DNA of 64,000 bases from G965267185 sp965267185 (lineage in GTDB: Bacteria; Pseudomonadota; Alphaproteobacteria; UBA6615). The notes beneath the pieces are model-generated. The model was given only the letters and a program-made list of their open reading frames with translations. It had not been told where the DNA came from and made no database searches. The stretch spans positions 4,154,001 to 4,218,000 of the forward strand of contig OZ253937.1 in assembly GCA_965267185.1 (NCBI GenBank), given 5' to 3'. Below, one piece after another: positions 24,238 through 32,900 of the stretch (position 1 is the stretch's first letter; each line of letters starts with the position of its first letter). Both the position numbers and the translations under genes were made by a program.

Positions 24238-26004
24238 ATGAGCGGCATCGGCGAAACACAAGACAATCAAATGCACAGCGAAGTAGTCGACGGCATGCGC
24301 GTCGACTGGGATGTGCCCATTGAGATGGATGACGGCATCGTGCTGCGTGCCGATGTGTACCGGCCTGACGATGACGGGCTCTACCCGGTGATCATGAGCT
24401 ACGGGCCCTATGCCAAGTGGTTGCACTGGCAGGACGGCTATCCGTACCAGTGGAAGCAGATGGTGGAGGACTATCCCGACACGCTGGTTGGCTCGTCGAA
24501 CCGCTATCAGAATTGGGAGTTGGTCGATCCGGAGAAATGGGTGCCCGACGGCTATGCGTGCGTGCGCGTGGATTCGCGCGGCGCTGGCCGCTCGCCGGGC
24601 TATCTCGAAGTGTGGTCGCCGCGCGAAGCGCGTGATTTCCACGATTGCATCGAATGGGCCGGCACCCAAGCCTGGTCGAACGGCCGGGTGGGGCTCAACG
24701 GCATTTCCTATTACGGCATGAACCAGTGGCAGGTGGCGTCTTTACAGCCGCCGCACCTCGCCGCCATGTGCGTGTGGGAGGGCGCCGCGGATTTCTACCG
24801 TGACCTGGCGCACCATGGCGGCATCGCCTGCCGCTTCCCATCGGTCTGGTACAATAGCGCCGTGGTGCCACGCCAACATGGCAAGGGTGCCAATGGCTAT
24901 AAGAGCCGCCTCAACGGTCAGTGGATTTCCGGCCCCGAGACCCTGCCTGAGGAGATCCTCGCGGAGAACCGGTCGGATTTCGGCCGCGACGTTCTCGAGC
25001 ACCCCCTAGTCGACGACTATTGGCGCGCCCGCATGCCCGACTATTCCAAGATCACGGTACCGCTTTTGTCGTCGGGCAACTGGGGCGGCGTGGGCCTGCA
25101 CCCGCGTGGCAATATCGAGGGCTACGTCAACGCCGCGAGCGATCAGAAATGGCTCGAGGTCCACGGCCTCGAACATTTCACCCATTTCTACACCGACTAC
25201 GGCATCGATCTGCAAAAGCGCTTCTTCGGCCATTTTCTTAAAGGCGAAGACACCGGCTGGGACAAGCAGCCGCCGGTACAGGTGCAGGTGCGCCACCCCG
25301 GCGAAGTGTTCGTTACCCGCGCCGAAGAGGCCTGGCCGCTGCCGAGCACCGACTGGACCGAGATGTATCTCGAGCCGAAAAGCAAAACCTTGTCGGCGAC
25401 CCCGATGACGGAGTCGGCGACTGTCACCTACGATGCGCTGGGCGATGGTTTGACCTTCCTGACCCCGCCGGTCGACACCGAGACCGAGATTACCGGGCCG
25501 GTGGCGGCCAAGCTGTTCGTGTCGTCGGAAACCGAAGACGCCGACTTGTTCCTAGTCTTGCGCGTGTTCACGCCCGATCTGAAAGAGGTTGTGTTCAAGG
25601 GGTCGAACGATCCCCACACGCCGGTGGGCATCGGCTGGCTGCGCGCCTCGCACCGTAAGCTTGATGCAGAGAAGACGCTGCCCTACCGGCCTTATCACAG
25701 CCATGACGAGGTGCAGCCGCTCACGCCGGGCGAGGTCTACGAACTCGATATCGAGATCTGGCCGACCTCGATTGTGTTGCCCGAAGGCTATCGGCTGGGC
25801 TTGGCCGTGCGCGGGCGCGACTATGTGTATCCCGGCTGGGAGCCGGGCGATCCCGAGATCGCCGGACGTATCCAATATGGCGTCGGGCCGTTCAAGCATG
25901 AGCTTAAAGGCAACCGGCCGCTCGATGTCTATGGCGGTAAGGTCACGCTGCACACCGGACCCGACCATCCCTCCCACGTGCTGCTGCCCGTGATTCCGGG
26001 GTAG
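24238..26004 (+). CDS. CocE/NonD-family hydrolase (X-Pro dipeptidyl-peptidase fold)
   Basis: 588 aa. N-terminal alpha/beta hydrolase domain with DVPIEMDDGIVLRADVYRP and nucleophile Ser157 in GISYYG (GxSYxG is the family signature); the catalytic His is likely in GLEHFTHFY (about residue 308); a C-terminal jelly-roll begins near residue 380, with GPVAAKLFVSSETEDADLFLVLRVF. No signal peptide, so cytoplasmic. It hydrolyses an ester or amide; CocE itself cleaves cocaine. The TetR-type operator upstream links it to the regulator-cyclase-TRAP cluster 12 kb away. Confidence 0.93.
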   Translation: MSGIGETQDNQMHSEVVDGMRVDWDVPIEMDDGIVLRADVYRPDDDGLYPVIMSYGPYAKWLHWQDGYPYQWKQMVEDYPDTLVGSSNRYQNWELVDPEKWVPDGYACVRVDSRGAGRSPGYLEVWSPREARDFHDCIEWAGTQAWSNGRVGLNGISYYGMNQWQVASLQPPHLAAMCVWEGAADFYRDLAHHGGIACRFPSVWYNSAVVPRQHGKGANGYKSRLNGQWISGPETLPEEILAENRSDFGRDVLEHPLVDDYWRARMPDYSKITVPLLSSGNWGGVGLHPRGNIEGYVNAASDQKWLEVHGLEHFTHFYTDYGIDLQKRFFGHFLKGEDTGWDKQPPVQVQVRHPGEVFVTRAEEAWPLPSTDWTEMYLEPKSKTLSATPMTESATVTYDALGDGLTFLTPPVDTETEITGPVAAKLFVSSETEDADLFLVLRVFTPDLKEVVFKGSNDPHTPVGIGWLRASHRKLDAEKTLPYRPYHSHDEVQPLTPGEVYELDIEIWPTSIVLPEGYRLGLAVRGRDYVYPGWEPGDPEIAGRIQYGVGPFKHELKGNRPLDVYGGKVTLHTGPDHPSHVLLPVIPG

Positions 26005-26023
26005 AGGCCGAGGCCGGTAGCTT

Positions 26024-26989
26024 TTACGGACCGTCCGCTGCCGGCTGATGCATATGGACGTCGCGCTGCGGGAACGGAATTGTGATGCCGTTCTCACCGA
26101 AACTCTTCCAGATGGCGCGCATGACGTCGCTTTGCGGCTCGTAACGGCCTTGTGTGACATCGTCGACCCAGAACAACAGCAGAAAGTCGACCGAGCTGTC
26201 ACCAAACTGGCGTAAGTAACATTGCGGTTCCGGGTCGGTGCTGCACCTCGGATGGGAACGCGCAGCCTCCAGGATGAGCTCACGCGCGCGCTCGATATCC
26301 GAACCATAGCTCACGCCCACCGGAATCTCGACCCGTCCTTGCTGGTTGGAGAAGGTCCAGTTGACGACCCGATTCGTAATAAAGTCTTCGTTAGGCACCA
26401 TGACTTCGCGACCATCGAACGACTCGACCAGCGTGTAGCGGGCGTTGGTGGTGCGCGCAAACCCGTAAATTCCGGTATCGAGCTCGATCAAATCGCCTTC
26501 TTCGACGGATTTCTCGAACAGCAAAATGAGCCCGCTGACGAAGTTGGCAGCGATCTTCTGCAATCCAAATCCGATGCCGATACCCAATCCTCCGCCGAGT
26601 ACGACCAGGGCGGTCGGGTCGATGCCAAGTACATCGAGCAGTATCAGGAACAGGAGAAAGTAGACGGCCGCTTGAAACGCCTTTATCAGCAGCGACCGGT
26701 TGCTGGAACGCAGCTGCGATATGTTGCGCAGCTGTTTCGCGCCGCTGCTGGAAATCAAGGCAGCGATCCAGAATAGGAAGATTGTCGCTACCAACGCGCG
26801 CAACGCCATCCAAGCGGAAAACGACACATCCCCGAACACAAATGTCAGACGCTCGGAGTCGAGAATTTCGCGTGCGCCGTCGAGATAGCCCGCCCAACTG
26901 GCGGCAATCACGGCAGCGAGCCCGATAAAGATGATGAATTTTGCAGCCCGGCTTTCAAGCCGGCTCAGTAGTGCCAATATGCGAGGCAT
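26024..26989 (-). CDS. MscS-family mechanosensitive ion channel (second copy)
   Basis: 321 aa, shorter than the copy at 19305 because the N-terminal membrane region is smaller. The pore helix region is nearly the same in pattern: GGGLGIGIGFGLQKIAANFVSGLILLFEKSVEEGDLIEL, then FDGREVMVPNEDFITNRVVNWTFSN. Convergent with the hydrolase (19 bp gap) and divergent from the next gene; it has its own promoter region. Confidence 0.95.
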   Translation of the reverse strand: MPRILALLSRLESRAAKFIIFIGLAAVIAASWAGYLDGAREILDSERLTFVFGDVSFSAWMALRALVATIFLFWIAALISSSGAKQLRNISQLRSSNRSLLIKAFQAAVYFLLFLILLDVLGIDPTALVVLGGGLGIGIGFGLQKIAANFVSGLILLFEKSVEEGDLIELDTGIYGFARTTNARYTLVESFDGREVMVPNEDFITNRVVNWTFSNQQGRVEIPVGVSYGSDIERARELILEAARSHPRCSTDPEPQCYLRQFGDSSVDFLLLFWVDDVTQGRYEPQSDVMRAIWKSFGENGITIPFPQRDVHMHQPAADGP

Positions 26990-27124
26990 AGAAGCTCCAA
27001 CGGCGCGGTCAGACTAGCTTGGAACAGTACAAAGGCGTGCGGCATTTCGCTAGCCTTCGCGCTTGTAGCGCGGCAAGCTACACGGCACGGACCTCGCGAC
27101 GCCTTGGTATGAGGTGAGTAACAC

Positions 27125-27727
27125 ATGCTGGAAATCTGGTTCTCCGTTGGCTATTTCCTGCTTCTGGCGATCCTGTTGTATGCGCGCGCGCTGTGGCGCC
27201 GCGGCAGTATTGCGGTGGCGATTGCCGCGCTGGTGATTGGCGTGCCGCTCTGGGGGTGGTGGGAGTATGCGCGGCCGACCTGGACGACCGGCATCGTGAG
27301 TGGCACCGAGGTAAGGCGGACCGACCCCGACCCTCAAGGCAACACCCGCGACATCCAATATGTCTATATGCGCAACCAGGCCGATGCCGGCCTCGAGCTC
27401 GAGAACGAAGACACCTGGTGGTGGTTCAAACGCAACAGCCAGCGCGTCTACAACAACGCCAAGACGGCCGAGGAGCGAAACACCGAAGTGACCACGCTGT
27501 GGAACCGCTGGCGCTCGCAGCTCTTCTCAAAACATCCCAATGTGATCGCCTTCGGGCCCGCCGGACTGTGGCCGCTTTGGTCGTGGCGCACGCTATCTTT
27601 CTACGGCCTGACCGTGCTCTTGTGGATCGGCTATTTCTACAGCTTCACCTGGTTGCACAATCGCACGCGCGACGCCGCGCCGGCGGCCGCCGGGATTCCC
27701 GAGGACGATGTCGCCGATGACTTCTAG
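27125..27727 (+). CDS. Membrane protein of DUF1523 type
   Basis: 200 aa. N-terminal hydrophobic segments (residues 3-22 and 30-47), then a soluble part with VSGTEVRRTDPDPQG and DIQYVYMRNQ, and a C-terminal membrane segment (LTVLLWIGYFYSF). This layout and the GTEVRR and R-D-[IV] strands match DUF1523, an alphaproteobacterial family of unknown function. ATG follows GAGGTGAG. It is divergent from the MscS gene. Confidence 0.75.
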   Translation: MLEIWFSVGYFLLLAILLYARALWRRGSIAVAIAALVIGVPLWGWWEYARPTWTTGIVSGTEVRRTDPDPQGNTRDIQYVYMRNQADAGLELENEDTWWWFKRNSQRVYNNAKTAEERNTEVTTLWNRWRSQLFSKHPNVIAFGPAGLWPLWSWRTLSFYGLTVLLWIGYFYSFTWLHNRTRDAAPAAAGIPEDDVADDF

Positions 27728-27825
27728 GTGAGACGTAAAGTCGCGCGTCTGTGACGCTCCGTCCAATCGACTCGCTATTGCGGCCCCGATAGCATGACCC
27801 CGGCTAATTTGTTCAGGGTCGGCAG

Positions 27826-28029
27826 ATGGAAGATTTGGATAAAGACATCGCGCTCTATGCGAAGGTCGAGTATCGAAAGTACGGTTCGCTGGCAGCGAAG
27901 ACCGCCCGCCAGCGAGCCGAATATCTGGGCCGACTAGGCGATATCGGCGGTAAGGAAGTTTGGCTCAAGGTTGCGGAGTTTGCGCGGCGGCTCGACACCA
28001 ACAAGGCTGCCATCGCCGGCGTCGATTGA
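27826..28029 (+). CDS. Small hypothetical protein
   Basis: 67 aa, no hydrophobic segment, helix-rich, with the pattern of a small two-helix cytoplasmic protein (LAAKTARQRAEYLGRL, GGKEVWLKVAEFARRLD). The ribosome site is weak. Codon use agrees with the neighbours, which is the main support. No family recognised. Confidence 0.55.
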   Translation: MEDLDKDIALYAKVEYRKYGSLAAKTARQRAEYLGRLGDIGGKEVWLKVAEFARRLDTNKAAIAGVD

Positions 28030-28405
28030 CGCCACGCGTTCTGGGCGAGCGGTTAGCCAAAACACACGTCCCGCAAGTATTCGCGTCGATAATTATTTCG
28101 GCTCTGCGGCCTGGTTCGCACAACAGAAAATCCCATGATTAAGCCCCGTTGTTTGGGGAATTTTCAGGCCCCTCCACGGGACGATTTGTATGGCTTGGGC
28201 CGGTCCCCGATCGATGTTTGCTTCAATATACACCCCTAATACATCAATTTACTGCAATCAGGCGCGGCGCGCATGAAATAAACATAGAAAGTAATTGCGC
28301 ACGCGCAAATACGCCTTCATATTTTGCTAACTAATTCGTCGCGAAGCGGTATGGACCGGTCGTTTGCCGCTCAACGCGCGGCCCAGGGCGGCATCGGTGG
28401 AGAGT
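28030..28405. other. 376-bp gene-free stretch, AT-richer than its surroundings
   Basis: No coding frame is convincing here. It is the upstream region of the PEP-CTERM gene and holds the short palindrome TTGCGC-N2-GCGCAA at 28295-28308, which could be a regulator site. I see no RNA gene in it. Confidence 0.4.
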
Positions 28406-29695
28406 ATGGAAAAGGTTGCTAGTCGCGTGACAGGCGGGGCTTTCCTGCTGGGCCTGATGGCTGTGGGGCTGACGTTGCCAGGCATGCCGGCCTTGGCGCA
28501 AACAGTTCCCCCCGTATCCACCGAGCTCGACAAATATCTGATCATCGGCAACCAGTCGCAGGAGAACGGCGACGCGGTTGACATCCAGAACACCGAGATC
28601 GGCGCCGACCGGGAGTTTCTTTCCGACGGCAGCAGCTCGCCGAACTCGCAGGCCCAAGGTGGGCCGAATACACGGGATGTATTCGAACCAGGCGTGCGTT
28701 GGCCCGCCCTGAGCAGCCCGCAGAACCCACCCAGTCCCGCAGCGAACGTTTTCGAAGGAATCGATTGGAGCGGCAATGTCGCCGTCACCGCGCCCGATGG
28801 GCAGTTCAGCATGTCCGATGTCGATGTCTATGCCGACATCGGGGTCGACTGCGCGGTGGGGTCGGCAGCGGCTTGTACGCAGAGCGTTTCGAACACGACG
28901 CACTTTCCGGATGGCTCCACGATCGGCAGCGGCCCGTCGGGCTCGATGTCAGATCCGACAAACGCCGGCATCAACCCAAACACTAATTTCACGGCGCTGG
29001 AGAACGAGCTCGTCGCTTGGGAACAGTTTATTGTCGGGCTGACGGCGGACACGACCATTACCGCGAACATCGAAAATGAGAACAGCAAAGACGGCAGTGG
29101 CCCGCGCGTGACAAATCTTAACGACATCGATTCAAACGGAAACAGCGACGGCTTCGCGGTGATCGATATCGATGTTGGCGACAACGATTTCCTGGTCAAC
29201 AATTCCGACTGGATCTTGCAGGGCGACGAAGATGTGTTCGCCATTTTCCGCATTCAGGGTGACAGCAATTTCGTTTTGAGCAATTCCAGCATTCTGTTGG
29301 GCGACGACGGTATCGGCGATGAGGACGGCGACGGCATCATCGACGAGTTGGGGGCGATCTTCTATGTCGACGATCCGCTCGACAGTTCCGACTCGGTGTT
29401 CAATTTCGACAACGTGATCCTGAACGGCATCGGCCTGTGGGATTTCACGGCGATCAGACCCAACGGCATCGACCATACGCGGAAAACCGAACTCAACATC
29501 AATAACGGCCAGGGCTGTGCCCAGTTCATCAGCTCGAAGGTCAATTTCAACGACGTTCGCTGGAACCGCTGCGCACAAGGCGCACCCCCCACCACGCAGG
29601 TGCCGGAACCGTCGTCCCTGGGTCTGTTCGGCGTTGGGTTGTTCGGATTGGGCTATGTTGCCTGGCGCCGCCGCCGTGAAGACCAAGCCGCCTAA
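28406..29695 (+). CDS. PEP-CTERM anchored exported protein
   Basis: 429 aa from ATG at 28406; a TTG at 28364 would extend it but blurs the signal peptide (residues 1-32, ending ALA). The C-terminus is a textbook PEP-CTERM signal: VPEPSSLGLFG, hydrophobic GVGLFGLGYVAWRRRR. Between lies a beta-rich region with many Asp/Asn (DGIGDEDGDGIID, EENSKD-like), possibly calcium-binding. Exosortase cleaves such tails and anchors the protein at the cell surface; no exosortase is encoded in this window. A strong terminator follows. Confidence 0.9.
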   Translation: MEKVASRVTGGAFLLGLMAVGLTLPGMPALAQTVPPVSTELDKYLIIGNQSQENGDAVDIQNTEIGADREFLSDGSSSPNSQAQGGPNTRDVFEPGVRWPALSSPQNPPSPAANVFEGIDWSGNVAVTAPDGQFSMSDVDVYADIGVDCAVGSAAACTQSVSNTTHFPDGSTIGSGPSGSMSDPTNAGINPNTNFTALENELVAWEQFIVGLTADTTITANIENENSKDGSGPRVTNLNDIDSNGNSDGFAVIDIDVGDNDFLVNNSDWILQGDEDVFAIFRIQGDSNFVLSNSSILLGDDGIGDEDGDGIIDELGAIFYVDDPLDSSDSVFNFDNVILNGIGLWDFTAIRPNGIDHTRKTELNINNGQGCAQFISSKVNFNDVRWNRCAQGAPPTTQVPEPSSLGLFGVGLFGLGYVAWRRRREDQAA

Positions 29696-29724
29696 GGTCA
29701 ATCTATAGTGCGAAGAGCCAATCG

Positions 29725-29750
29725 CGGGCGCTCCTCAGAGCGCCCGTTTT
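29725..29750 (+). terminator. Rho-independent terminator of the PEP-CTERM gene
   Basis: CGGGCGCTC pairs perfectly with GAGCGCCCG over CTCA and is followed by TTTT, 30 bp after the stop codon. Confidence 0.85.
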
Positions 29751-29906
29751 GCGTTGTCCCACTCCCCATCGCCCGAATAGCGTCATGTTCACGCCCAATT
29801 TCCTGCTATTCTTTGCGGTAATGCTGCATTGTGGCCGGCGCGGCATCGATCCGGTTTTCCGGGCGTCACGCTGGGGCGATGCTTGAAACGAAGGGGTGGG
29901 GGCGTG

Positions 29907-32900
29907 ATGCGTGGTCTTTGGCTGATCTTCGGCTTGGTTACCGCTGCCGTGGCGGGTCTTCCGGGCAACGCCGCCCACGCGCAAGAACAACTCGAATGCG
30001 GGATACCGGGAACATCCACCCGCATCCGGCCGGCCGACATCAAACCGCAAATCCACTCGGGCGTAATTTCTGAAAGAAACGGCAGCATCGACTTTTCATT
30101 CGACGTGCCTGCTGGCGCTCATCTTGAAATCGAGGTCGTTGCCCGCTGGACCATTACCGGCCGGGAGCAGGATCTGGGGCGTTTCGAATCGTTCGATCTC
30201 GCGCTCGCCGACCCGTTGGGCCTCAAATGGGATATCGCACGCGACGGCGGTTTGCTGAATCCGCACTTTGCAGTGTCTTCGAGATCGCTCAACCGAGCCA
30301 AGAGTGAGGTTACCGACCGACGGACTTGGATCCTCTCCAAGATAGCGGCGCGCAATTTGAGCGTTCCCGTGCGGCTCACATCGGCGCCGCCCGACCTCGC
30401 TTACATCATACGCGCCCGCGCCCGGTTTTTCGGCGACCGCAGCGGCCGGCTCGATGCCGGCGGCGAAGCCGGATCGTCGTTGCCGATCGTTGCCGGCCAA
30501 CTGATCGAAGGCAATTCGTCGACGTGGACCGCTCAGCCGCCAACGATCGTCAATCCCCGCTCCAACGAAATCGACATTAACGAGTTAAACAACGAACTGA
30601 ATAAGGAACCGGCCGACCAATCGGTACCGCCGCCGGACCGCGATTTCTTGAATGACGGCGTCGACCTCTACCGGGTGCCGGGCGTCGTTCGTGGCAGCAC
30701 GATCAAGGCAAGGCTTGTCGGGGTAGAGGCGTTGCGCACAGGCCTGCCGGTTCGTCCGGCCAACTATCCGTTGCGTACATCGATTGAGATTCTGCAGCCG
30801 GCGTGCGACGCCGACGGTAACTTCATTCTCATCGAAACACCTTCGGCTGAAGGGTTTTCGAGTTTCGGCGCTTCGGAGGACGAGTTCATCGCCACCCGGA
30901 CCGGCGACTATTTCGTTCAGGTGAAACCTGGTTTTCTGACCAAATACTGGTTCCAGGTGGATTTCGAGGAAACGCCGAGCGATTTCATTGTCGGCGGCCC
31001 GGAATTCCATTTGAGCACGATCCACGCGCCGGAGGAGCCGATCATCGGTGCGCCTTTGCATGTGGGATTCCGGCTATGGAACGTGCCCGATTATTGGCTC
31101 GACGACGTCCAGATCGCGTTCGAGTTCGCCGATGCGGGCAGCGACAACGCGATCACCGCCGTCGAATCCCGGCAGGGCCCGTGCAAACGGGCGGAAGGCG
31201 CCGCCGTTTTTAACTGCATGCTGGGCACTATGGCGACCGGCAGCCATCGCGATTTTCTGTTCCGTATCGACGCTCTGCCGGCGGCAGGCGTGCGCTGGCG
31301 TGCGCTCTGGACCTGGGATAGCGAAATCGGCGAGCCACAGCTTGTGACCGGCACGGTGGGCGCCGATCTCGGTCCGGCGATCGACCAGGTGCTGACGCTC
31401 GCCGACCAAGGTAACGCCAGCTTCGGAATTCCGTCCTACCCCTATCCCTTTAACCCCAGCGGACGCGAAGGGCTCGACTTTCGCACCCTGTTCGTGACCG
31501 GCTGGGGCCTGCCCCAGGCTACCGGCGACGATGTTGAACTCGCGGGCCCGGACGGTTCGATCGAATACCGGTTCATCGGCTTTCCCGAGGGCGCGACCGG
31601 ATTCGTCCGCGAGCAATACGAGAGCGGTTGGGCGGCTTACCGGCGCGCCAACGGTCTCGCTGCCGACGATCCGCTGCCGGAGGGGCTAGAAGGTTTTCTA
31701 GTACGTGCCAATTTGCGCCAAGGCATCATGCCGGGGGTCAAAGAGATCGAGTTGAACGGTGTTAAAGGCGATTGGGAACTGTTTTTCGGTGGGCTCGATG
31801 CCGAGCTTTTCTTTGTGCACGAAAAGGATATCGCGCCGCTGGAGAACGCCTATGTGCCGCAGCGTCTCGAAATCAGACTCCAGCCCAACGTCAACCTCCC
31901 GGTCGAGGAAATTCCACTGATTCTCTTTGAAGACCGGCGGCCGGGCAGGGCCTCGCGCAAGATCATCGCGCGCCGCGACGATTTGAGCACGGCCCGAATC
32001 AAACCTTACGTCACCCCGCCGATCCTTCTGCTCGATACGACGGTGGCGCCGTTGCCGCAACCGCAGCCGGGAGATGTGGTCATCCCGGTTCTCTTGCGTG
32101 GGCCCGGCCCGGTGCGGCTGCGCGCCGAGATCGACGAAAATTTCCGCGTCGAATCGTTTGCGCTACCGGTGATACCGACCATCGCCAAGGTCGATCTCCT
32201 GAATGACCCGCTGGAGGAACCGTTCGCCGCCGAGTTGGCGAAAGCCGCGACACCCGGCGCGCCACGGACCCTGTTCCACCGGGCGCTCGATGTCGCCGCC
32301 GGTTGCCGTTCCATCAGTGTCACCAATTGGGATTCGCTCAAACTACAGAACCAGACGGCCGACGAATTCTGGAACGTGGTTCTGCTGGAATTCTTCGACG
32401 AAGACGTGCGCGAAGTTCCGGTTACAGTCGGTCATCACGCCGCGACCCTGTTGCTGCGCGAGATGTTCATCGACCGGCTTGGCAAGGCGATTGCCGAACT
32501 CGATAAGATCGTTAAAGACGATGCCGCTATCGTCGGCGTGCTGCGGCGCATGGAAGGCACGATCAGCGCGGGCGATGTGCCGATCAGCCGGATCGAGATC
32601 ACGGCGCCGGACGAAACCGAAGTTGCCTATGGCAGCGCCGTCACGACTGGCGACTTGGCGTTCATCGCAGAGCAGTACAATCTGGGCAGCGGGCCCGACG
32701 GGATTGCCAAGGCCGGTAAGTGGCGTTTCGATGCCACCCGCGAGGCGCTGACCAAGCTGCGCGAAAACACGCAAGAAATTCTCGACGATGCGCGCGAGAT
32801 CGAAGCTTGCGAGGTGCAGGATTTAGTGCGGCTCACGGGCTCCGGTTTCGACTTCATCAACCAAGCCGTTGAACCCAAACTGCGCCGTCTGCGCAACGCC

